Origin: Phyllobacterium brassicacearum
Lineage (GTDB): Bacteria; Pseudomonadota; Alphaproteobacteria; Rhizobiales; Rhizobiaceae
Reading direction: 5' to 3'
Assembly: GCF_003010955.1 (NCBI RefSeq)
Contig: NZ_PGGO01000005.1
Coordinates: forward strand, 1-64,000
Length of the DNA: 64,000 bases
Under the pieces are notes generated by a model. That model saw only the letters and a list, made by a program, of their open reading frames with translations, was not told the origin of the DNA and did not search any database. The position numbers were made by a program, and so were the translations under genes. Of this stretch, positions 58,221 to 64,000 are shown piece after piece; position 1 is the stretch's first letter, and every line of letters begins with the position of its first letter.

Positions 58221-59669
58221 ATGCTTCGCAAAACCGATTTCTATATCAACGGCAAGTGGATAGCTCCTGCGGTGGCAAAAGAGCTCGAAGTGATCAATCC
58301 AGCCGACGAGCAGGCATTTGCCGTGATCTCGCTTGGTTCGGCGGCCGATGTGGACAAGGCCGTTTCGGCTGCACGCAAGGCTTTCATCTCGTGGAGCATT
58401 ACGAGCCGCGAAGAGCGATTGGCCTGGCTCGAGCGTCTGCTGGCCGTTTACGAAACGCGCATCGCCGATATGGCCACGGCAATCTCGTCGGAGATGGGTG
58501 CTCCAATCAAGATGGCGCTGGATGAGCAGGCGGCGTCGGGGACTGCGCATATCAAAGCATTCATTCGGACCCTCAAGAATTTCAAGTTCGAGCGCCCGCT
58601 GGACGAGCGCAACAAAACGACACGTATTGCCTATGAGCCGATCGGTGTCTGCGGGCTGATCACGCCATGGAACTGGCCGATGAACCAGGTGGTTTTGAAA
58701 GTCGTTCCGGCGATTGCGGCGGGCTGCACTGTCATTCTAAAGCCGTCAGAAATTGCGCCGATCTCTTCCGTCATCTTTGCTGAAATGGTCGATGCGTCCG
58801 GTCTGCCCGCCGGCGTTTTCAATCTGGTCAATGGCGATGGTCCGTCGGTCGGCGAGGCAATGTCGCGCCACCCCGGTATCGACATGATGTCTTTCACAGG
58901 CTCGACACGTGCCGGTGTTGCTGTCACCAAGGCGGCTGCTGAAACGGTCAAGCGCGTTTCGCTCGAGCTTGGCGGCAAGTCACCGAACATCGTGTTTGCG
59001 GACGCTGATTTGGAGGCCGCGATCACACGCGGCGTCTCGCATGTTTTCAATAACACCGGTCAGTCCTGCAACGCTCCGACACGCATGCTCGTCGAACGCT
59101 CGGTATACGACAAGGCAACGGAAATTGCTGCTGCGGCGGCAAAGGCCACGAAGGTGGGCGATCCATCGCAGGATGGCGATCATATGGGGCCGCTCGTCTC
59201 GGAAATGCAGTTCAACAAGGTGCAGGGCCTGATCGAGCAGGGCATCAAGGAAGGCGCTCGGCTGATCGCCGGCGGGGCGGGACGCCCGGAAGGCTTCAAC
59301 CGCGGCTATTACGTCCGTCCCACGGTCTTCGCAGATGTCAACAATGACATGACGATCGCACGCGAAGAGATTTTTGGACCCGTCCTCGCGATGATCCCGT
59401 TTGATACGGAAGAGGAAGCTGTCGAGATCGCCAATGACACGCCTTATGGCCTTGCAGCCTATATCCAGTCCGGTGACAGCGAGCGAATCAGGCGCGTGTC
59501 AAAACAGCTGCGCGCTGGCATGGTCCGGATCAATGGTGCGTCGCATGCGGCCGATGCTCCGTTTGGTGGCTACAAGCAATCTGGGATTGGCCGGGAGGGC
59601 GGTCATTGGGGGTTGGAGGACTTCCTTGAAGTGAAAGCCATCAGCGGTTGGGAAGACAGCGCTGCCTGA
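58221..59669 (+). CDS. NAD(P)-dependent aldehyde dehydrogenase
   Basis: A 482-residue enzyme with PWNWPMNQVVLKVVPAIAAG, the base Glu in SLELGGKSPN, the catalytic Cys in NNTGQSCNAPTRM (about residue 284) and PFGGYKQSGIGREGG. It closely resembles the enzyme at 20351-21775 in motifs and length, indicating a recent or functionally related paralogue. ATG at 58221 follows CAGGAGACTG. A 162-nt gap from pabA suggests its own promoter. Substrate unknown. Confidence 0.92.
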   Translation: MLRKTDFYINGKWIAPAVAKELEVINPADEQAFAVISLGSAADVDKAVSAARKAFISWSITSREERLAWLERLLAVYETRIADMATAISSEMGAPIKMALDEQAASGTAHIKAFIRTLKNFKFERPLDERNKTTRIAYEPIGVCGLITPWNWPMNQVVLKVVPAIAAGCTVILKPSEIAPISSVIFAEMVDASGLPAGVFNLVNGDGPSVGEAMSRHPGIDMMSFTGSTRAGVAVTKAAAETVKRVSLELGGKSPNIVFADADLEAAITRGVSHVFNNTGQSCNAPTRMLVERSVYDKATEIAAAAAKATKVGDPSQDGDHMGPLVSEMQFNKVQGLIEQGIKEGARLIAGGAGRPEGFNRGYYVRPTVFADVNNDMTIAREEIFGPVLAMIPFDTEEEAVEIANDTPYGLAAYIQSGDSERIRRVSKQLRAGMVRINGASHAADAPFGGYKQSGIGREGGHWGLEDFLEVKAISGWEDSAA

Positions 59670-59773
59670 ACTGCCTAAAAACGAAAGCAAAGGATGTCGC
59701 TGGTTCCATTTCGTCATCCTTTGCTCTAACTGACAATACGTAACGGTTTGTCAGGAAGGCGGGTGCGGACAGA

Positions 59774-61186
59774 ATGGACGAGACAGAAAGGTTACAGGAA
59801 TCCGCGTCTGACGAGCAGGATGCCGACATCTATGGTGAAGACGGGGCCGTCCGGACATCTTATCTAGCACGCGTCGGCGCTGCCATTGCGGATCGAGATG
59901 TTCTCTATCTGCGATCCCATGTCGGCAAGCTGCATCAGTCGGAGCTTGGTCACGTTCTTGAGGCGCTGCATTCCGACCAGCGCGCCGCACTCGTAGAACT
60001 CCTGGGCGACGAATTCGATTTTGCCTCGCTGACTGAGGTTGACGAGGCCGTTCGCCTCGAAATCGTTGACGCAATGCCCAACGAGCAAATCGCGGAGGCA
60101 GTGCAGGAACTCGATTCCGACGACGCGGTCTATATTCTTGAAGATCTCGACCAGGAAGACCGCGACGAAATCCTGGCGCAGCTACCCTTTACCGAACGCG
60201 TTCGGTTGCGTCGGTCCCTGGGCTACCCAGAAGAGACCGCCGGACGCCGCATGCAGACGGAATTCGTGGCGGTTCCGCCATTCTGGACTGTCGGGCAAAC
60301 GATCGATTACATGCGTGACAACGACGATCTGCCGGAGTCGTTCTCTCAGATTTTTGTCATAGACCCGATGTTTCGGCTCCTGGGAGCTATCGATCTTGAT
60401 CGCATCCTTCGCACAAGGCGGGATAAGAAGATCGAGGAGATCATGCATGAGACTCGTCATGCGATCCCAGCCACCATGGACCAGGAAGAAGCAGCGCAGA
60501 TCTTTGAACAGTATGACCTGCTGTCGGCGGCCGTCGTCGACGAGAATGAACGTCTCGTTGGTGTCCTCACCATTGAAAACATCGTCGACGTCATCCAGGA
60601 AGAGGCCGAGGAAGACATCATGCGTCTCGGCGGTGTTGGTGATGAAGAACTCTCGGATTCAGTTCTGTCCACGTCGCGCTCGCGTACACCTTGGCTCGTC
60701 ATAAACCTGTTCACGGCATTCCTGTCCGCGTCCGTGATCGGAATTTTCGACGGAACCATTCAGCAGATGGTCGCCTTGGCCGTGTTGATGCCCATCGTTG
60801 CTTCCATGGGTGGTAACGCGGGAACGCAAACGATGACGGTTACCGTGCGAGCGCTCGCCACGCGGGACATGGATATCTACAATGCGGGTCGCATCATCCG
60901 GCGCGAAGCATCGGTTGGCCTGATCAATGGCGTAATCTTTGCGATCATGATTGGCACGGTTGCTGGCCTATGGTTTGAGAACAGCAACATTGGCGGGATT
61001 ATAGCCGCCGCCATGATCATCAACATGCTCGCGGCCGCACTGGGCGGAATACTGATTCCCTTATTGCTGCACCGTTTTGGTGCGGATCCTGCCATAGCGT
61101 CAGCGGTATTCGTAACAACAGTGACGGACGTTGTCGGATTTTCGTCGTTTCTGGGGCTCGCAACCTGGTGGTTTGGCTTTAAGTAA
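59774..61186 (+). CDS. mgtE: Magnesium transporter MgtE
   Basis: A 470-residue Mg2+ channel. The N-terminal MgtE_N superhelix (about 35-140; LHSDQRAALVELLGDEFDFA; LDSDDAVYILEDLDQEDRDEI) is followed by two CBS domains (about 145-270; TVGQTIDYMRDNDDLPE; DLLSAAVVDENERLVGVLT) and five C-terminal helices starting WLVINLFTAFLSASVIG, with the pore signature MPIVASMGGNAGTQTMTVTVRALA. The CBS/N domains sense cytoplasmic Mg2+. No Mg riboswitch was recognised upstream. Confidence 0.95.
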   Translation: MDETERLQESASDEQDADIYGEDGAVRTSYLARVGAAIADRDVLYLRSHVGKLHQSELGHVLEALHSDQRAALVELLGDEFDFASLTEVDEAVRLEIVDAMPNEQIAEAVQELDSDDAVYILEDLDQEDRDEILAQLPFTERVRLRRSLGYPEETAGRRMQTEFVAVPPFWTVGQTIDYMRDNDDLPESFSQIFVIDPMFRLLGAIDLDRILRTRRDKKIEEIMHETRHAIPATMDQEEAAQIFEQYDLLSAAVVDENERLVGVLTIENIVDVIQEEAEEDIMRLGGVGDEELSDSVLSTSRSRTPWLVINLFTAFLSASVIGIFDGTIQQMVALAVLMPIVASMGGNAGTQTMTVTVRALATRDMDIYNAGRIIRREASVGLINGVIFAIMIGTVAGLWFENSNIGGIIAAAMIINMLAAALGGILIPLLLHRFGADPAIASAVFVTTVTDVVGFSSFLGLATWWFGFK

Positions 61187-61310
61187 CAACATCTTATTGA
61201 AGCGGTGAACTGAAGTTCACAACCCCATACAATCGTGCAATTGACTTTTACGTAATTGCGTGGGCAAAACATTCAATCGATATAATGTGGGATTTAAAGC
61301 AGTGTCTGTT

Positions 61311-61697
61311 ATGCGCGAATATTATTCAATCACCGAACTGACGCGGGAGTTTGGCGTATCGACGCGCACATTGCGGTTCTACGAGGATGAGGGTCTGATC
61401 CACCCTGTGCGCCGGGGCCGCACGCGCCTGTTCCGGCCCTCTGACCGCCATTTGTTGAAGCAGATCCTGCGCGGCAAACGTCTCGGTTTCTCAATCGCCG
61501 AAATCCATGAAATCGTCCAGATGTACAACGAACCGCCGGGTGAAATGGGGCAACTGCATCTGCTGATGAAGCGCGTCGAAGAGAAGCGTGCGGATTTGCG
61601 CCAGAAACGCAGGGACATCGAAGAAACCTTGACAGAACTTGATCAGGTGGAGGAAGCCTGCATCGAACGTCTGGCTGAGCTCGGCGTCAACACATAG
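61311..61697 (+). CDS. MerR-family regulator
   Basis: A 128-residue protein with an N-terminal MerR winged HTH (YYSITELTREFGVSTRTLRF, then YEDEGLIHPVRRGRTRLF) and a C-terminal coiled coil (MKRVEEKRADLRQKRRDIEE), without metal-binding cysteines. It resembles LiuR/IvdR-type regulators of branched-chain or acyl-CoA catabolism, but no such operon is adjacent. Start ATG 61311 fits the family; a GTG three codons upstream (61302) and one at 61260 are alternatives. It ends 3 nt before the convergent DUF1624 gene. Confidence 0.88.
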   Translation: MREYYSITELTREFGVSTRTLRFYEDEGLIHPVRRGRTRLFRPSDRHLLKQILRGKRLGFSIAEIHEIVQMYNEPPGEMGQLHLLMKRVEEKRADLRQKRRDIEETLTELDQVEEACIERLAELGVNT

Positions 61698-61700
61698 ACC

Positions 61701-62672
61701 CTATTGCGGCATATTTTCCTGCGTGCAGATACCAGCGATTTCCTGCATTTGGGGATCATTCTGGTCGCGTTGTCCTGCGAAGACCTCGTCGAAAATGCCC
61801 AGAGCTTCGGTCTGACCGATCACGCAGTCGCAGAATTTTTGGCAAAACGCCCTGTCGTTGTCATTCTGGCAACTCTGGACGCAGGCCTGGCCAAAGACCT
61901 CACGGGGCGTTGCAACCGCGGGCGGAAAAAGCTGTGAAATCAGGAAGACACAGCTGATCAGAACCGGTTGGTGAACAAGGTAAAAGGCGAGGCTGTGTCG
62001 TCCGATAAATCGCAACGATCGATCGAGCCACGCGGGCACAATGTTACCGGCGAGCAGCCTCAGTATATCGTACTGCTGCATGATCTTGGCGATTGTCATG
62101 CCAGCCAGCACGGCACCAAACCATGGGAAGATGGGCACATAATCGTTTGATCGGACGATGATTTCCGACAGCCCGAGCGGCCAGAAGATTGGCGCGTCGA
62201 ATGTCGACGAGATCAGGAAGTGCGGTGCGGCGATCACTGCAGCAGCGACAATGGCGGTAACCCATGCCGGCAGTCTCAGGAACAGCAAACCCAAGACGCT
62301 TGCCACGGCGATTTCGTGAAGAATGCCAAAAAAGACAAAGCTTTCTGGCGTGAAATACCAAGTTGCAAGGGTGATCGCGAGTGCCGCAGCCACGATCTGT
62401 GCAAGTCGAATGCCAAACGGTCGCCAGCGGATGTGGCGCCCGTGCGCCAAGACGAGGCTGAAGCCGACCAGGGCCAGAAAAGTCGACGCGATGATGCGAG
62501 CGTAGATTCTCCAGCCACCGTGCCCCGTGGTTCCCGATTCCAGATAGCCGAAGAACTCGAAATCCCAGCCCGTGTGATAGGTCGCCATCGCGATGAGCGC
62601 GATCCCACGCAGCACATCCAGTTTGCCAAGGCGGGTTTTTGGAGGAGGGTTCAAAATCTCGGCTTGGCTCAT
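61701..62672 (-). CDS. DUF1624 (heparan-alpha-glucosaminide acetyltransferase-like) membrane protein
   Basis: The 323-residue protein has about eight hydrophobic helices. The N-terminus RLGKLDVLRGIALIAMATYHTGWDFE with DVLRG and a helix-borne YH is the DUF1624/YeiB-like signature of acyltransferase-related proteins; YVPIFPWFGAVLAGM and RHSLAFYLVHQPVLI are also typical. After the last helix it carries an unusual soluble tail with CVQSCQNDNDRAFCQKFCDC, five cysteines in a CX3C-X9-CX3CXC pattern, likely outside the cytoplasm. Function unknown. Confidence 0.85.
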   Translation of the reverse strand: MSQAEILNPPPKTRLGKLDVLRGIALIAMATYHTGWDFEFFGYLESGTTGHGGWRIYARIIASTFLALVGFSLVLAHGRHIRWRPFGIRLAQIVAAALAITLATWYFTPESFVFFGILHEIAVASVLGLLFLRLPAWVTAIVAAAVIAAPHFLISSTFDAPIFWPLGLSEIIVRSNDYVPIFPWFGAVLAGMTIAKIMQQYDILRLLAGNIVPAWLDRSLRFIGRHSLAFYLVHQPVLISCVFLISQLFPPAVATPREVFGQACVQSCQNDNDRAFCQKFCDCVIGQTEALGIFDEVFAGQRDQNDPQMQEIAGICTQENMPQ

Positions 62673-62873
62673 GGGCAGAATCTCGATCGCTGCGGGTGTG
62701 GCGGCAGGCTAGGAGAGTTGACCTCTAAAATCCATGCGCTGCGAGGAAGATTTCGTCCATGTTTCAAGGGTTTCTATGAAACAGACATATTATGTCGCTT
62801 GATTGACTGCTATCGATGACTCCGCGTCTGAAACTCTCCGTGACGCTCGAATCATGCCCCCGAAGTCAATCAA
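62673..62873. other. Divergent intergenic region DUF1624/MFS
   Basis: This 201-bp stretch must contain the promoters of both flanking genes. No clear -35/-10 pair, operator or RNA gene was recognised. Confidence 0.3.
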
Positions 62874-64000
62874 GTGATCAATCAGGTACGCCATCCTATC
62901 TGGATTACCACGGCCAAGCGTCCGACTGCTCGGGTGTTTGCAATCCTGTTTGGCATCGAATCGATGGCGCGTGCGATCATCACGAGTGTCGTGCCGATCC
63001 AGACCTATGATCTTCTGCAGAGCGAACGTAGTGTCAGTATTCTCTACACGTGCATGTCCATGCTCGGGTTGATCTCCACGCTGTCGATCCCGCTCCTGAT
63101 CGTCCGCATCCCGCGCAGGTGGGTGTATACGGCGGGCGTCGCGTCGTTGATATTTGGTTGTTGCGCCTTTGCGCTGGATACACTTCCCGGCCAGGCCGCA
63201 GGGTTGTTCCTGCGGACTTTTGGTGCAGGGACGCTGTCGATTACGCTCAGCCTCTACATCATGGATCACATTAAGAAGGGTGAATTGGTCCGCGCTGAAT
63301 CCGTACGGATGGCCACAGCCACCCTTGCATGGACAGGCGGGCCATTTCTTGGGGTTTTCCTTTATACGCGCGTCGGAATGATCGCGCCGTTTCTGCTGTC
63401 CATCGGCTTCTCACTCCTGCTGCTGACACTGTTCTGGTATTTTCGGCTCAGCGACAATCCAGCACTGCAGAAGGGACCGAGCCGGCCAGCCAACCCGATT
63501 GCCAATGTGCGTCGTTTCGTTGTGCAGCCCAGGCTTCGGTTGGCGTGGCTGATCGCGTTTTCGCGCTCCTGTTACTGGAGCACGTTCTTTGTGTACGGTC
63601 CGATCCTGATGGTGGCGACAGGGCAGGGAACTCTTGCAGGCGGCCTTCTGGTGTCACTCGGCAATCTGTTCCTCCTGGGCTCCATACTTTGGGGTAAAGT
63701 GGGCATGGCCAAGGGGTTGACGCGCACGATATCCGGCGTATTCGTGCTGCTTGCCGCGGCTCTGATCGGCGCAGGCCTCGCTGGTGAAGCATTTCCAATG
63801 CTTGCAGCGGTAATGCTGTTGTTTGGTGCTTTCTTCTGCGTCGCAATCGACACGCTCGGATCGGCAACATTCATACGTGCCGTTCACCCACACGAACGGG
63901 CACAAATGACCGCCGTATACAGAACTTACCTCGATTTCTCCGAAATATTGCCGGCCTTCTTCTATTCGATCATTCTGACGTTTTTCCAGCTCGGCGCGAT
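62874..64000 (+). CDS. MFS transporter, partial (3' end beyond the window)
   Basis: An open frame from GTG at 62874 runs to the right edge without a stop, giving at least 375 residues. It contains about ten hydrophobic helices (for example VFAILFGIESMARAIITSVV, SILYTCMSMLGLISTLSIPL, GLFLRTFGAGTLSITLSLYI, IAPFLLSIGFSLLLLTLFWY) and a central cytoplasmic loop rich in Pro/Arg (LQKGPSRPANPIANVRR), the layout of a major facilitator. The in-frame stop at 62841 limits upstream extension, and GTG is the only good start. Substrate unknown. Confidence 0.85.
   Translation, partial: MINQVRHPIWITTAKRPTARVFAILFGIESMARAIITSVVPIQTYDLLQSERSVSILYTCMSMLGLISTLSIPLLIVRIPRRWVYTAGVASLIFGCCAFALDTLPGQAAGLFLRTFGAGTLSITLSLYIMDHIKKGELVRAESVRMATATLAWTGGPFLGVFLYTRVGMIAPFLLSIGFSLLLLTLFWYFRLSDNPALQKGPSRPANPIANVRRFVVQPRLRLAWLIAFSRSCYWSTFFVYGPILMVATGQGTLAGGLLVSLGNLFLLGSILWGKVGMAKGLTRTISGVFVLLAAALIGAGLAGEAFPMLAAVMLLFGAFFCVAIDTLGSATFIRAVHPHERAQMTAVYRTYLDFSEILPAFFYSIILTFFQLGA

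Noticed and set aside
1-64000. CRISPR arrays, rRNA genes, prophage or replication origin
   Set aside because: No regularly spaced repeats, rRNA sequences, phage structural genes or repABC/dnaA-type origin features were seen.

Overview
The window looks like a chromosomal (or chromid) segment of an alphaproteobacterium of the order Hyphomicrobiales (Rhizobiales). This rests on the moderately high GC, the gene repertoire (ParE, a PccA with a full biotin tail, BetI-like and GcvA-like regulators, BKACE-family enzymes, covalent-flavin/GcvT demethylases) and rhizobial-type palindromic intergenic repeats. Genus cannot be fixed by reading alone; Phyllobacteriaceae, Brucellaceae or Rhizobiaceae are all possible.

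Layout. 0-7.9 kb is mostly housekeeping: the very start of an IS110-type transposase at the left edge, parE, a small XRE regulator divergent from an EamA transporter, a propionyl-CoA carboxylase alpha subunit, lipB and tRNA-Leu(GAG). Two copies of a ~175-bp palindromic repeat lie in opposite orientation just beyond the 3' ends of parE and of pccA/lipB. From 8 to 56 kb almost everything serves uptake and breakdown of small methylated or guanidino nitrogen compounds. (a) 8-17.7 kb: a frameshifted N-methylproline-demethylase-like flavoprotein, an orphan glycine-betaine binding protein, and a PotABCD-type ABC operon that ends in a GlcD-like FAD oxidase and lies beside a LysR regulator. (b) 17.8-31.8 kb: an M20 amidohydrolase / arginine-deiminase-superfamily hydrolase / aldehyde dehydrogenase operon, then a DDAH-TetR-aminotransferase-decarboxylase operon (AruH/AruI-like) divergent from a polar amino-acid ABC transporter, and a CocE-type hydrolase. 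(c) 31.9-37 kb: a dipeptide-type ABC transporter. (d) 37-46.7 kb: a carnitine/gamma-butyrobetaine module (alpha/beta hydrolase, CaiD-like hydratase, NDP-forming acyl-CoA synthetase, acyl-CoA dehydrogenase, L-carnitine dehydrogenase, BKACE, CdhR-like regulator, thioesterase). (e) 46.9-53 kb: a glycine-betaine-type Rieske oxygenase and two tandem dimethylglycine/sarcosine-dehydrogenase-like proteins. (f) 53-56 kb: ornithine aminotransferase, arginase and a divergent Lrp/AsnC regulator. 56-64 kb returns to general functions: pabB-pabA, a second aldehyde dehydrogenase, mgtE, a MerR regulator, a DUF1624 membrane protein and an MFS transporter cut by the right edge.

Inferred logic. Modules (d) and (e) together could carry gamma-butyrobetaine or crotonobetaine to carnitine, then to 3-dehydrocarnitine, betainyl-CoA, glycine betaine, dimethylglycine, sarcosine and glycine. 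Modules (b) and (f) give two arginine routes: transaminase/2-ketoarginine decarboxylase, and arginase/ornithine aminotransferase. They also contain two arginine-deiminase-superfamily hydrolases, one of which resembles dimethylargininase. The most interesting signals are the acyl-CoA branch feeding the carnitine pathway, a 271-bp element with ~31-bp inverted ends that supplies the ribosome binding site of the acyl-CoA dehydrogenase, three strong regulator-proximal palindromes, and the methylarginine-type operon with its regulator embedded between enzyme genes.
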